The notes beneath the pieces are model-generated. The model did no database searches, was not told the DNA's origin, and saw only the letters and a list, made by a program, of their open reading frames with translations. This document shows, piece by piece, positions 35,810-45,241 of a DNA stretch of 64,000 nt (position 1 is the first letter of the stretch; each line of letters opens with the position of its first letter). The stretch spans positions 1 through 64,000 of the forward strand of contig OMWM01000001.1 in assembly GCA_900314775.1 (NCBI GenBank), read 5' to 3'. A program made the position numbers and the translations under genes. The DNA is from an uncultured Eubacteriales bacterium. Lineage in GTDB: Bacteria > Bacillota > Clostridia > Lachnospirales > Lachnospiraceae.

Positions 35810-36274
35810 TCAATCCATGTTCTTCATGAGATTGACCATCTCAATAGCGGATACCGCAACGTCTGCGCCCTTGTTGCCCGCCTTGGTGCCGGCTCTCTCG
35901 ACAGCCTGCTGGATATTGTCTGTGGTGAGCACGCCGAACATAACCGGTACGCCGGTCTGCAGGGAAACGGTTGCAACGCCCTTGGAAACTTCATTGCAGA
36001 CATAGTCGTAATGGGAGGTCGCACCGCGGATAACCGCGCCGAGTGCAAGAACGGCATCATACTTGCCGCTGCGTGCCATCTTCTGTGCCACTACCGGAAT
36101 CTCAAATGCGCCCGGAACCCATGCGACGTCGATGTCGCTGTCGGATACGCCGTGGCGGACAAGTGCATCCTGTGCGCCGCTCAGCAGCTTGGAGGTGATA
36201 AACTCATTAAAACGAGCTACCACAATGCCGACCTTCATACCGTTGCCAATCAGTTTGCCTTCGATTACATTCAT
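35810..36274 (-). CDS. ribH: 6,7-dimethyl-8-ribityllumazine synthase
   Basis: Penultimate riboflavin step; forms the icosahedral lumazine synthase shell. 154 residues with [52 protein letters not shown] and [24 protein letters not shown]. Last of the four rib genes. Confidence 0.97.
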   Translation of the reverse strand: MNVIEGKLIGNGMKVGIVVARFNEFITSKLLSGAQDALVRHGVSDSDIDVAWVPGAFEIPVVAQKMARSGKYDAVLALGAVIRGATSHYDYVCNEVSKGVATVSLQTGVPVMFGVLTTDNIQQAVERAGTKAGNKGADVAVSAIEMVNLMKNMD

Positions 36275-36317
36275 GATTTTATCTCCTTTTCTACTTTATA
36301 TCAGATGGTTCTGGTTA

Positions 36318-37724
36318 TTATTTTTTATTTTTGTTTTTCTTTTTCTTCTTGTCAGATTTCTTATCAGACTTCTTAGCGTCTGCTTTCTTACTTTTCTTCG
36401 CTTCTGCTATCAGCTTCTCTTCGCGCGCTTCTTCCTGTTTTTCTTCCAATTTAAAATGTTCGCGGGCTACCTTCTTCTTCTCTTCTACCGCCTTCTCGAT
36501 CTCTTCCTTCTTCTCCTCAGGAATCTGGTAGTTGAGCATGTGGCCCATCTTGTCCTGCTTGGTGAGCAGATAATAAGCGTCGGTCTTGCGCAGCTTCATC
36601 TGGATCGGCACGCGCTCGATGATCTTGAGGTCAAAGTCCTCAATGCCCTCGATCTTCTTCGGGTTGTTCGTCATCAGACGCAGCTCATGTACGCCGAGAT
36701 CCTGGAGGATCTGGGAACCGATCGTGTAATCACGCATATCCGGCGGGAAGCCGAGCATGACGTTCGCTTCAATGGTATCATAGCCCTGATCCTGCAGGTT
36801 GTAGGCACGGATCTTGTTGATCAGGCCGATGCCGCGGCCCTCCTGGCGCAGATAAAGCAGAACGCCTCTGCCTTCCTTCGCAATCATCTTCAGCGCCATG
36901 TCGAGCTGTTCGCCGCAGTCGCAGCGGGCGGAGCCAAACACATCGCCGGTCAGGCATTCGGAATGCACACGGCCGAGCACAGCCTTGCCGTCGCCGATCT
37001 CGCCCATGACAAGGGCAACATGGTGTTCCATTGTCAGCTTGTTGACATAGCCGTAGATCATGAAATCGCCGTATTTGGTCGGCAGCTTGGCCTTGGATAC
37101 GCACTCAACCAGCTTCTCATGCTGTTTGCGGTAGCGGCGGAGCATGCCGGTCGTGGAAATTTTGAGACCGTGCTTCTTCGCAAATTTCATCAGATCATTG
37201 CGCCGCATCATATGGCCGTCATCTGCCATGATCTCGCAGCACAGGCCGGCTTTTTTCAGGCCGGCGATCGTCATCAGATCCACCGTTGCCTCCGTGTGGC
37301 CGCCGCGCTCGAAGATACCGCCTTCGCGCGCAATCAGCGGAAACATATGGCCAGGGCGGCGGAAATCGGATGGCTTCGCATCCTCTGCCACTGCCTTGAT
37401 CGCTGTCACAGAACGCTCATAGGCGGAAATGCCGGTTGCCGTATCCTTGTAGTCAATCGATTCCGTAAAAGCGGTCTTGTGGTTGTCCGTGTTCTCCGGC
37501 ACCATCATGTCGATGCCGAGTCTGTACATATACTCCCTGTGCATAGGCATGCAGATCAGGCCTTTCGCATAGGTAGCCATGAAATTGATATTCTCCGGCG
37601 TCGCAAATTCTGCGGCGCAGATCACATCGCCTTCATTTTCTCTGTCTTCATCATCCTGCATAACGACGCATTTTCCTGCGCGGAGATCTTCGCAGATCTC
37701 CTCAATCGTATTAAAATCGCCCAT
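36318..37724 (-). CDS. ribBA: Bifunctional DHBP synthase / GTP cyclohydrolase II with Lys-rich tail
   Basis: Makes both precursors of riboflavin. 468 residues from the second of two adjacent ATGs (37722-37724), best spaced to AGGAGG. N-terminal RibB ([28 protein letters not shown]); C-terminal RibA with zinc-binding [21 protein letters not shown] and [16 protein letters not shown]. After the normal end near residue 400 it carries about 65 extra residues, first Glu/Lys helix, then an almost pure Lys tail ([18 protein letters not shown]). That tail is not part of the family and may bind RNA or acidic partners. Confidence 0.95.
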   Translation of the reverse strand: MGDFNTIEEICEDLRAGKCVVMQDDEDRENEGDVICAAEFATPENINFMATYAKGLICMPMHREYMYRLGIDMMVPENTDNHKTAFTESIDYKDTATGISAYERSVTAIKAVAEDAKPSDFRRPGHMFPLIAREGGIFERGGHTEATVDLMTIAGLKKAGLCCEIMADDGHMMRRNDLMKFAKKHGLKISTTGMLRRYRKQHEKLVECVSKAKLPTKYGDFMIYGYVNKLTMEHHVALVMGEIGDGKAVLGRVHSECLTGDVFGSARCDCGEQLDMALKMIAKEGRGVLLYLRQEGRGIGLINKIRAYNLQDQGYDTIEANVMLGFPPDMRDYTIGSQILQDLGVHELRLMTNNPKKIEGIEDFDLKIIERVPIQMKLRKTDAYYLLTKQDKMGHMLNYQIPEEKKEEIEKAVEEKKKVAREHFKLEEKQEEAREEKLIAEAKKSKKADAKKSDKKSDKKKKKNKNKK

Positions 37725-37823
37725 CATGTCCTCCTGCGTAAATATTTGCTTTCCGAATCCGTCCGGCTGCCTGCAGCCGGCAGATTCGTGATCTTTCAAA
37801 TGATTTTATAAAAAATGCGGTGT

Positions 37824-38492
37824 TCAGAAAAATCCGTTTTCGGCAAGGAATTCTTCCGTCAGCCCGCCTGCTGCTGCGGTGCCCGCTTTGCCGTCCGGCT
37901 GCGCCGGATGGGTGAGGAGCTTCTCCACATATTTGCCGATCAGGTCGCACTCCAGATTGACCGTATCGCCGGGCTTCTTCTTCAGAAGAATCGTCTCCTC
38001 GCCGGTATGCGGTATGATCGATACCTTGAAGCAGCGATCATCCACATAGGCCAGTGTCAGGCTGACACCGTCGATGGCAATCGAGCCCTTCTCGATCATA
38101 TAGCGGAGCAGGCTGTACCCGGTGCTGACCGTCAGCCAGACCGCATTGTCTTCAGTCTTCATATCGGTTATCGTACCAGTGCCGTCGATATGGCCGCTTA
38201 CGATATGGCCGCCGAGCCGGGAACTCAGCGTCAATGCGCGTTCCAGATTGACAGGGCTGCCATTCTTCAGGGAAGCAAAATTCGTCCGGCGCACCGTCTC
38301 CGGCATGACATCCGCGTCAAAAGAATCGCCGTGAATGCCGGTTACCGTAAGGCAGATACCGTTCGTGCAGATACTGTCACCGATCTGCGTGCCTTCGAGA
38401 ATCTTCTTCGCACTGACGGTCAGCCGGTAGGATTCTCCGCCCGGCACCAGCTGCTTTACCGTGCCGATCTCTTCGATAATACCTGTAAACAT
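37824..38492 (-). CDS. ribE: Riboflavin synthase, alpha chain
   Basis: Final riboflavin step, dismutating two lumazines. 222 residues in two similar barrels, each with its own lumazine site: MFTGIIEEIGTV, CTNGICLTV and the second-half repeats GHIVSGHIDGTG and AIDGVSLTLA. The start lies next to the ribD stop. Confidence 0.96.
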   Translation of the reverse strand: MFTGIIEEIGTVKQLVPGGESYRLTVSAKKILEGTQIGDSICTNGICLTVTGIHGDSFDADVMPETVRRTNFASLKNGSPVNLERALTLSSRLGGHIVSGHIDGTGTITDMKTEDNAVWLTVSTGYSLLRYMIEKGSIAIDGVSLTLAYVDDRCFKVSIIPHTGEETILLKKKPGDTVNLECDLIGKYVEKLLTHPAQPDGKAGTAAAGGLTEEFLAENGFF

Positions 38493-39629
38493 TTATGCCT
38501 CCCTGTCCGTATAAGCGGTGATGCACAGGTCGGTGCCGACTCTGCACACGCTCATATCGTGCAGATGCACGGCCTCACCAAGCGCGGCGGCGCCCAGTCC
38601 GCCCACGCAGGTCTTCGCATCGGTGCCGCCGATAATCATCGGCGCCGCGTAGATCTGCACCTTGTTCACAATGCCGCTGCGGAAAGCCGCATCGGCGATC
38701 GTGCCGCCGCCTTCCAGCAGAATGCTGTCGATTCCCTGCTGTCCGAGCTGCGTGCACAGCTGCTGAAGATCCACATGGCCGTCCTTCTCATCCAGCTGCA
38801 TGACCTGCACGCCGGCTGCCTCCAGCGCTTTCACCTTCTCCGGATCGGCGCCCTTCAGGCAGGCAGCGATCGTCGGCACTTCCCGGGCCGTCTGCACCAT
38901 TGTCAGATCCAGCGGGATCCGCAGCTGCGAATCGACCACAATGCGGATCGGATTCGCGCCGCCCGGCAGGCGGCATGTCAGACGCGGATTATCCTGAATC
39001 GCTGTATTCGATCCGACCATAATCGCCATATACTGATTCCTGAGCTGCTGTACCTGCGCACGTGACTCCTCGCAGGAAATCCACTGCGAATCGCCTGTCC
39101 GCGTCGCAATCTTGCCGTCCAGCGAGACGGCCGATTTGAAAAGTACGTACGGCTGCTTATGCACGATATAGTGCATGAAAATCTCATTGAGCTTTATGCT
39201 CTCCTGTGCCAGAACACCGGTCTTCACCTCGATGCCGGCTGCCTTGATCTTATTGATGCCGCGGCCCGCCACCAGCGGGTTCGGGTCCAGCGCGCCGACG
39301 ACAACCCGGCCTACCTTCTTAGAAACGATCAGGTCGGCACACGGCGGCGTCTTCCCGTAATGAGAACACGGCTCCAGCGTGACATAAATCGTCGCCCCTG
39401 TCACATCCGCATCGCCCGCATCGCGGAACGCTTCCACCTCGGCATGTCCCTGGCCGCATTTATGATGATAGCCCCGTGCGATCACCTTGCCGTCCTTCAC
39501 AATCACGGCACCGACCATCGGGTTCGGATTGGTATGGCCGCAGCCCTTCCTGGCCAGCTCCAGCGCCATCTTCATATAGCGGATATCTACCTGATCCTGT
39601 GCGCTGAGATTCTTATCATCGGGATTCAT
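38493..39629 (-). CDS. ribD: Riboflavin deaminase/reductase
   Basis: Two middle steps of riboflavin synthesis. 378 residues. Deaminase zinc site in GHAEVEAF and TLEPCSHYGKTPPCADL; the C-terminal reductase begins near residue 150 with FKSAVSLDGKIAT and has ILLEGGGTIADAAF. First gene of the rib operon, about 220 bases behind the FMN aptamer. Confidence 0.96.
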   Translation of the reverse strand: MNPDDKNLSAQDQVDIRYMKMALELARKGCGHTNPNPMVGAVIVKDGKVIARGYHHKCGQGHAEVEAFRDAGDADVTGATIYVTLEPCSHYGKTPPCADLIVSKKVGRVVVGALDPNPLVAGRGINKIKAAGIEVKTGVLAQESIKLNEIFMHYIVHKQPYVLFKSAVSLDGKIATRTGDSQWISCEESRAQVQQLRNQYMAIMVGSNTAIQDNPRLTCRLPGGANPIRIVVDSQLRIPLDLTMVQTAREVPTIAACLKGADPEKVKALEAAGVQVMQLDEKDGHVDLQQLCTQLGQQGIDSILLEGGGTIADAAFRSGIVNKVQIYAAPMIIGGTDAKTCVGGLGAAALGEAVHLHDMSVCRVGTDLCITAYTDREA

Positions 39630-39685
39630 CCTGTCACTTCCTTCTTGCAGATTTCTGTATCTTCACGGCCGCCGCCCGCAGCCAT

Positions 39686-39713
39686 AAAAAAACCCCTGAA
39701 GTATCTTCAGGGG
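39686..39713 (-). terminator. Second leader terminator of the rib operon
   Basis: Nine-bp stem CCCCTGAAG / CTTCAGGGG with loop ATA and seven T's on the minus strand. Its 5' arm contains CCCTGAAGAT (39703-39712), exactly complementary to ATCTTCAGGG of the FMN aptamer (39946-39955). Confidence 0.88.
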
Positions 39714-39772
39714 CGGGCATACAAAATAAATCCTTACAATTACATTGCATAATCTGAAGGATACGGGCGGTT

Positions 39773-39805
39773 AAAAAAGCTCTGAACGCAGACGCATTCA
39801 GAGCT
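39773..39805 (-). terminator. First leader terminator of the rib operon
   Basis: AGCTCTGAATGCG / CGTTCAGAGCT stem with one wobble and a TCTG-side loop, then TTTTTT on the minus strand. It lies 46 bases behind the FMN aptamer. Confidence 0.85.
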
Positions 39806-39851
39806 CCGGTAAACAACATACAAGCAATCATAATCGCAAAATATGAAATCT

Positions 39852-39955
39852 ATCTTCTTTCATCCAGACTGTACTGTCGGCTCCGGAATCTGACCGGATC
39901 TGCTTGCGCTCGCGGGCTTTACCGCCGGTAGGGACTTTCACCCTGCCCTGAAGAT
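39852..39955 (-). promoter_or_regulatory. FMN riboswitch (RFN element) aptamer
   Basis: On the minus strand the aptamer runs from ATCTTCAGGGCAGGGTGAA through CCCTACCGGCGGTAAAG, CCGGTCAGATTCCGGAGCCG and ACAGTACAGTCTGGATG to GAAGAT. All conserved RFN blocks are present, and the outer helix ATCTTC / GAAGAT closes it. With FMN bound, the downstream terminators should stop transcription of ribD-ribE-ribBA-ribH and, by readthrough, lower apbE. Confidence 0.97.
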
Positions 39956-39970
39956 CAATTCGACTTTTCT

Positions 39971-39999
39971 ATAATAAACCAATGACTGTACTCTGTCAA
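39971..39999 (-). promoter_or_regulatory. Promoter of the rib operon
   Basis: TTGACA (39994-39999), 17 bases, TATTAT (39971-39976) on the minus strand; start near 39964, nine bases before the aptamer. Confidence 0.85.
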
Positions 40000-40017
40000 T
40001 ATTTAACAGAAAAATCA

Positions 40018-41415
40018 TCAGAAATCGATTTTTTCTGTTAAAAACGGCACAAGTTCCTCGATCTTGATCCGCTGCTGCTCCATCGTATCACGATCGCGGA
40101 CGGTTACGCAGCCGTCTTCCTGCGAGTCGAAATCGTAGGTGACGCAGAACGGCGTACCGATCTCATCCTGTCTTCTGTAGCGCTTGCCGATATTGCCGCG
40201 GTCGTCATACTCGCAGTTCCAGTATTTGCTGAGCTGCTCGTAGATCTTCGTCGCCGGCTCAGCCAGCTTCTTGGAAAGCGGCAGCACACCGACCTTGACC
40301 GGTGCGATCGCCGGGTGGAAATGCAGTACGGTGCGGACATCCGGCTTCTCCTCTGTGCCGATGTTCTCCTCATCATAAGCGCTGCAGAGGAACGCCAGAA
40401 CAACACGGTCTGCGCCCAGTGAAGGCTCGATGACGTACGGAATGTATTTCTCCTTCTTGGTCTCGTCAAAAAAAGTAAGATCCTGACCGGAAACCTCCAT
40501 ATGTCTGGAAAGATCATAGTCGGTTCTGTCGGCGATGCCCCAGAGCTCGCCCCAGCCGAACGGGAAGAGGAACTCGATATCGGTTGTCGCTTTGGAATAG
40601 AAGGAAAGCTCTTCCTTGGCATGGTCTCTGAGACGCATCTCGTCTTCCTTGATGCCGAGGCTCTTCAGCCAGTTCTCGCAGAAGCTTCTCCAGTAGTGGA
40701 ACCAGTCAAGATCTGTGCCCGGCTCGCAGAAGAACTCAAGCTCCATCTGCTCGAACTCTCTTGTACGGAATGTGAAGTTGCCCGGCGTGATCTCATTTCT
40801 GAAAGATTTACCGATCTGGCCGATGCCAAACGGGATCTTCTTGCGGGATGTTCTCTGTACGTTCTTGAAGTTGACGAAAATGCCCTGTGCTGTCTCCGGA
40901 CGGAGATAAACCACGTTCTTGGCATCCTCGGTGACACCCTGGAAGGTCTTGAACATCAGATTGAACTGACGGATATCTGTAAAATTATGCTTGCCGCAGG
41001 AAGGACATGGAATATTGTGCTCATTGATGAAATCCACCATCTTCTCGTTGGACCAGCCATCGCAGGAACCGCCGAATTCGACGCCGTTCTCATTGCACCA
41101 GTCCTCGATCAGCTTGTCTGCTCTGAAACGCTCGTGGCATTCCTTGCAGTCCATGAGCGGATCGGAAAAGCCGCCGAGATGGCCGGAAGCGACCCATGTC
41201 TGCGGGTTCATGAGAATAGCACAGTCAACGCCGACATTGTATGGGCTCTCCTGTACGAATTTCTTCCACCATGCCTTTTTGACGTTGTTCTTAAGTTCAA
41301 CACCGATGTTGCCGTAGTCCCAGGTATTCGCCAGGCCGCCGTAGATCTCGGAGCCGGAGTAGACGAATCCTCTGCTCTTGGCCAGAGCAACAATCTTGTC
41401 CATTGTCTTTTCCAT
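40018..41415 (-). CDS. glyS: Glycyl-tRNA synthetase (single-chain type)
   Basis: Class II alpha2 glycyl-tRNA synthetase (GlyQS/eukaryote-like), 465 residues from the ATG at 41413-41415. Blocks: [22 protein letters not shown], the zinc-type cysteines CKECHERF and CPSCGKH, motif 2 [25 protein letters not shown], and motif 3 near [18 protein letters not shown]. No T-box lies in the short leader. The stop codon sits in an AACAGAAAAA-type inverted repeat (40004-40038) that may serve as its terminator. Confidence 0.97.
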   Translation of the reverse strand: MEKTMDKIVALAKSRGFVYSGSEIYGGLANTWDYGNIGVELKNNVKKAWWKKFVQESPYNVGVDCAILMNPQTWVASGHLGGFSDPLMDCKECHERFRADKLIEDWCNENGVEFGGSCDGWSNEKMVDFINEHNIPCPSCGKHNFTDIRQFNLMFKTFQGVTEDAKNVVYLRPETAQGIFVNFKNVQRTSRKKIPFGIGQIGKSFRNEITPGNFTFRTREFEQMELEFFCEPGTDLDWFHYWRSFCENWLKSLGIKEDEMRLRDHAKEELSFYSKATTDIEFLFPFGWGELWGIADRTDYDLSRHMEVSGQDLTFFDETKKEKYIPYVIEPSLGADRVVLAFLCSAYDEENIGTEEKPDVRTVLHFHPAIAPVKVGVLPLSKKLAEPATKIYEQLSKYWNCEYDDRGNIGKRYRRQDEIGTPFCVTYDFDSQEDGCVTVRDRDTMEQQRIKIEELVPFLTEKIDF

Positions 41416-41468
41416 TATAGAAGCACCTCTCTGTAATTTACTTATTAGCCTTTTAAGCACTATGAAAT

Positions 41469-41497
41469 ATCATACAATTTTATGATTTATGTTTCAA
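41469..41497 (-). promoter_or_regulatory. glyS promoter
   Basis: TTGAAA (41492-41497), 17 bases, TATGAT (41469-41474) on the minus strand. Confidence 0.8.
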
Positions 41498-41528
41498 CTC
41501 TTTTTTGCTGTTTTGGCGCCGTACAGGC

Positions 41529-41568
41529 AAAAAATGCCGGAACAGCCCCGGATAAGGCTGTCTCGGCC
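41529..41568 (-). terminator. Terminator of the DUF3793 gene
   Basis: GCCGAGACAGCC / GGCTGTTCCGGC stem with an eight-base loop and ATTTTTT on the minus strand, eight bases past the stop. Confidence 0.82.
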
Positions 41569-41575
41569 GGATACA

Positions 41576-42166
41576 TTATTCTGAAAACGCTGCGGCAGAC
41601 GTATCCTCATCTGCCCTCGTCCTGATCGCCAGTCCGTCAAGCGAAGCCCCCTGATGGCGTCTTTCGCAATAGCATTTTGTGCAGCGGCTGTAGGCTTCGA
41701 ATTTCTTCTTCGCCGCCTGTTCATCGCCGTACACCTTCCAGCAGCCGACGCATTTGTAATTGCCGGCTTTGTTGGCTATGAAGCCTTCCACATCCGCCGG
41801 CGGATAGCCGAGGAAAAGGCCGATCTCGTGCGGAAATTCCGGATTGTTTCTGAGCCGGCGCATCAGCTCCGCGATACACTGTTCCGGTCCGGCTGCCGGG
41901 TAGTGCGCCCGGTTCAGAATCCGGTTGGCACAGACGTCACTGAGGTCCTTTTTCAGGCGGCTCGGCCGGTACACGTAGACAAGTGCATGGCTTTGGCTGC
42001 AGATGAGCGGCAGTACCCGGATTCCCTTTGGCACAAGCCGCCGGTTGGCAGCCCGTATATCCTCATTCAGGCTTTCCTGCGATGCTGCCTCGCACCGGAA
42101 CAGATTGCCCGTCTTGATTCCCGCGAGGGTTGGTGAACAATTACGGATCAGCTGATCATCTGACAT
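41576..42166 (-). CDS. DUF3793 family protein
   Basis: 196 residues, with the family landmarks NCSPTLAGIKTGNLF, LVYVYRPSRLKKDL, FPHEIGLFLGYPPADVEGFI and KCVGCWKVYGDEQAA near the C-terminus. The single conserved Cys in the N-terminal NCSPTLAG and the closing CTKCYC are notable. No function has been established that I know of. The start is preceded by GGAGG. It follows the FMN-binding surface gene by 57 bases and could be read from its own or that operon's promoter. Confidence 0.85.
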   Translation of the reverse strand: MSDDQLIRNCSPTLAGIKTGNLFRCEAASQESLNEDIRAANRRLVPKGIRVLPLICSQSHALVYVYRPSRLKKDLSDVCANRILNRAHYPAAGPEQCIAELMRRLRNNPEFPHEIGLFLGYPPADVEGFIANKAGNYKCVGCWKVYGDEQAAKKKFEAYSRCTKCYCERRHQGASLDGLAIRTRADEDTSAAAFSE

Positions 42167-42223
42167 CTGTGCGCCTCCGTTTCAGTAAAATGTTGTTTTC
42201 AGTATTTCTGCGGCAGAAAATAT

Positions 42224-45200
42224 TTATCTTCTGCCCGCTTTTTTTCTGCGGATTCCAAGGAACAGGCAAAGCGCTGCGCCGATCATCATCATCGGAATGC
42301 CTGCTGCAGCCTGTGCGAATCCGGTGTCACCGGTTTTGACATTGGAACTGCTGCCGGCTGTCTGTGCAGATGCAGATGTTCCTGCCGTTCCGGCTGAAGC
42401 CGATGAGCCGCCGCTTACAGCACTGGCGGAACTGCCTGTGCCGGTCTGTGCGCTGCCGGAATTGCCGGTGTTCGCGTTACTGCCGGTGTTCTCTGTTCTG
42501 CCGGAATTGCCGGTGTTGCCGGTATCCCCGGTATTACCTGTATTGCCGGTGTTATCTCCGGTATTATCTGTCGGTTTTTCATCGGCTGCTTCAATCGTGA
42601 AGTCGGCCGATGCCTGTCCGTCGGAAGATACCACCGCGATCTTATGCTGGCCGGTGCTCAGTGTCTGGAGATAGGTTGCTTTCAGCTCAATCTCGGTTGA
42701 ACCTGCCGCCGCGGCATAATTATCGCTGCTGATAACCTGATCATCGATCTGCACTTCTTTGAATTTATCAAACGGAGCGTTGGAAACGACCTTGTAATTC
42801 TCATTGCTGCCCTGCTTCCAGGTGCCATTTGCGCCTTCAATAATCTGATAATCAACCACTGCCGGCGTTTCCGGTTTCTGATATGTCAGCTGTGCTGACA
42901 TGGCCGCGTAATTCGAACTCGTTACCGTTACCGTGTAAGAGATGTCTTCTTCCAGCTTTCCGTCTGTCAGTGTGACCTTTCCATTCTGAATTTCTGCGCC
43001 GTCCGCCAGCTTGACGGTCTTTCTGTCTGCATTTCTGTAGGATACCGTCGCTTTGGCATTCTCGATGTCTGATGGAAGGCCTTCCACAGTGACTGCCGTC
43101 TCACTATCCGCTGATGCGGTGATGCTGCCGGATACCGGTGCGAGGTACTCTTCCTGTGCAAGATCAAGTTTTTCGATGCCTTTGTCTGTATAGAAGGTAA
43201 CGCTGTCAACCGTCTGTCCTTCCGCATCCGCATATACCTGCAGAGGATTGCCGTGAGACTGCGTCGTATGGCCTGTGCTGAAGGCAATCTCGCTGTTTCT
43301 CCAGATATTCTCGACATGCTTCATGCCGTAGCTGCCGCCCTCTTTGGTATGAACAAGCACGCCGTATACCGTGTCCGGTTCATAATCCTCGAAGTTCAGC
43401 TGATAATCGCCGTAACGGGTCTGATCTCCGGTCAGAAGTTCTGCGCTTACGGTCTGCTCTGTTTCCATGCCCTGCGCTTTGCCGAAGCTGAAGCTGCCGT
43501 CGCTGCCGACTGTCAGCTCTTTGCAATAAGCCGGCATCTCGCTCAGCAGATAGTAAGCATGATCTGCATTTTCAAACAGTGCATCTTTGCCCGCGTAGGT
43601 AGTCGTGGTCTCATTGCTTCTCATGGATACCGTGATATCCACGCTGTCGCTGTCCGTCACCTGTTTCAGGTTCTTCAGCACTTCCGGATCATCCACTTTG
43701 ACCGGGTAAATGATACCGCTGATGTCGGTTCCGTCACTGTTTTCGTGATACGAACCTTTTGCAAGAGAAGATCTTGTCTTCACCTTTGTCGCAGAAGATA
43801 CCGCATCGACGTCGCTGGTGCCCTCTGCTGCATAGAATTCACTGTACGGAATATTCATCAGCACATAGACCGGATCCTGCTTGGCCGGATAAGTCATGGT
43901 CACTGGCTCCCCGCTGTCCTGGTCGCGCAGGCTGTAGGATACAATGCCGCTGGTCGTAAACAGTGTCATTTTATCCAGTGTCTTGCCTTTCATGCTCTTA
44001 AAAACATCCGGCTGCAGGTTCATGACGAGTGCACCGGCTTTGTTGACCTGCTGCGTCTTATCGCCAAGCGACCAGCCGATGTCCTTGATCCCGGATGCCT
44101 TGTACATCGATTCCATCGGCAGAAGCGGGTAGGCGGTGCCGTCTGTCGTGGTCACATAGCCGCCGTAGAGGTCTGCAGCGGTACCGGTTACCTTGCTGGT
44201 ATCCAATTTGATCTCGATATCTCTTCTCTTGGTCTGCCACTCTTCTGTGATATTCACGGTACCATTATCAGCAGTGCTTCCCTGCAGTGCAGAGAAAGTA
44301 AAACCGGTTCCTTCCGCGTACTCTGCTTCCATATAAACAGAAGGATCGGCCGTTTCCGCCCCGATGTAATAATCTGCCGCCGGATCTGTTACCTTATCCC
44401 TGACGGTATCGTAAACGGATTTGCTGAGTTTTACCGGGATCGAAACGCCGTCGATTTCATTGGCGCTTTTTCCATAGAAATTGCCGCCGTCGATATAAGC
44501 CTGGGCCTGTCCCTTTGTTGTTGCCGTCGTTACCGCATCGATCTGCGAAGCAACGGATGGCGTGATATCTTTGTAAAAGACATCAAAGGGAATATTCATT
44601 TTCACATAAACATACTCTTCCGCCTGCGGCTTCTGCAGTGCATTCACGGCGTCCTTCAGTGCTGCCGCCGCATTGTCGATTTCCGTCTGCGCTGCGTCCG
44701 CATCATCCATTACCTTTCTGGCATTCTCCAGTGCGGTCTGCATCGCAGCCCAGCTATCTTCTGTGTAGTCAGCGCTGTTTAAAGCCTCTGCGGCATCAAT
44801 TGCCGTCTGCAGTGCTGTCTTATCTGTTTCTTCTGCTTCATGGCCTGCCAACGCATTGTCCACAGCTTCAGTGATCGCATTGGATGCACAGGTGGCGCCG
44901 CTTACGGCATCGATCCCTTCTGTGCTGTTATTTTCCACAATCTGTGAAAATACTCCCTTGCTGCTTCCTCTGCCGTTTGCCGCACGGTTCAGCCACTTCT
45001 CATTGCCATCTGCATCTGTTGCCGGATCCAGGCTGACAGATGTGATTTTGCCGCCCGAAACCTGCACATCAACGGTAATGTCATATGCATCGAAATCCTG
45101 ATCTCCATCCGGCTGCACTGTGGCTGTACCGGACCAGGTGCCGTCTGCATAGCTCTTTCCCTGCGCAAGGGCAGGAACCGCTGACATATTCATCACCATG

Positions 45201-45241
45201 GCTGCCATGAGAAAAGCTGTCAGTGTCTTTTTCATATACAA
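42224..45241 (-). CDS. Surface protein with FMN-binding domain and sortase-type anchor
   Basis: 1005 residues, exported and anchored. Order: signal peptide (1-27); FMN_bind domain (30-135) with flavinylation motif DAVSGATCAS (Thr117); a helical FIVAR-like module (140-205); two related modules of about 230 residues (A 208-432, B 456-692), each starting VYV(K/L)MNIP and holding a degenerate motif, DAVTTATT or DAVSSATK; Ig-like segments (700-900); an Asn/Thr/Gly low-complexity stretch (905-965); and a C-terminal KTGDTG, hydrophobic helix and RRKKAGRR, the layout of sortase substrates. Modules A and B may be related to the Treponema Tp47 fold; this is a weak guess. It is the last gene of the flavin operon, probably the terminal electron outlet or adhesin-like scaffold. 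Confidence 0.85.
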   Translation of the reverse strand: MYMKKTLTAFLMAAMVMNMSAVPALAQGKSYADGTWSGTATVQPDGDQDFDAYDITVDVQVSGGKITSVSLDPATDADGNEKWLNRAANGRGSSKGVFSQIVENNSTEGIDAVSGATCASNAITEAVDNALAGHEAEETDKTALQTAIDAAEALNSADYTEDSWAAMQTALENARKVMDDADAAQTEIDNAAAALKDAVNALQKPQAEEYVYVKMNIPFDVFYKDITPSVASQIDAVTTATTKGQAQAYIDGGNFYGKSANEIDGVSIPVKLSKSVYDTVRDKVTDPAADYYIGAETADPSVYMEAEYAEGTGFTFSALQGSTADNGTVNITEEWQTKRRDIEIKLDTSKVTGTAADLYGGYVTTTDGTAYPLLPMESMYKASGIKDIGWSLGDKTQQVNKAGALVMNLQPDVFKSMKGKTLDKMTLFTTSGIVSYSLRDQDSGEPVTMTYPAKQDPVYVLMNIPYSEFYAAEGTSDVDAVSSATKVKTRSSLAKGSYHENSDGTDISGIIYPVKVDDPEVLKNLKQVTDSDSVDITVSMRSNETTTTYAGKDALFENADHAYYLLSEMPAYCKELTVGSDGSFSFGKAQGMETEQTVSAELLTGDQTRYGDYQLNFEDYEPDTVYGVLVHTKEGGSYGMKHVENIWRNSEIAFSTGHTTQSHGNPLQVYADAEGQTVDSVTFYTDKGIEKLDLAQEEYLAPVSGSITASADSETAVTVEGLPSDIENAKATVSYRNADRKTVKLADGAEIQNGKVTLTDGKLEEDISYTVTVTSSNYAAMSAQLTYQKPETPAVVDYQIIEGANGTWKQGSNENYKVVSNAPFDKFKEVQIDDQVISSDNYAAAAGSTEIELKATYLQTLSTGQHKIAVVSSDGQASADFTIEAADEKPTDNTGDNTGNTGNTGDTGNTGNSGRTENTGSNANTGNSGSAQTGTGSSASAVSGGSSASAGTAGTSASAQTAGSSSNVKTGDTGFAQAAAGIPMMMIGAALCLFLGIRRKKAGRR
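42440..42580. repeat. In-gene repeats coding for Asn-Thr-Gly runs
   Basis: Short near-repeats of the type GGTAATACCGGCAA (minus strand) code for a run of NTG units in the cell-wall spacer of the surface protein. Such tracts are prone to length change between strains. Confidence 0.7.

Noticed and set aside
36063..37811. Plus-strand open frame of 582 codons
   Set aside because: Antisense to ribH and ribBA; its Phe/Leu-rich start is the reverse of the Lys tail codons of ribBA.
40004..40038. Independent regulatory hairpin between glyS and rib
   Set aside because: The AACAGAAAAA repeat overlaps the glyS stop codon and most simply serves as its weak terminator; no T-run makes even this unsure.
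41416..41575. T-box riboswitch before glyS
   Set aside because: The leader is too short and lacks the conserved T-box sequence; it holds a normal promoter and the upstream terminator.
42440..42580. CRISPR-like direct repeats
   Set aside because: The repeats are short, irregular, without unique spacers, and code in frame for an Asn-Thr-Gly spacer in a surface protein.
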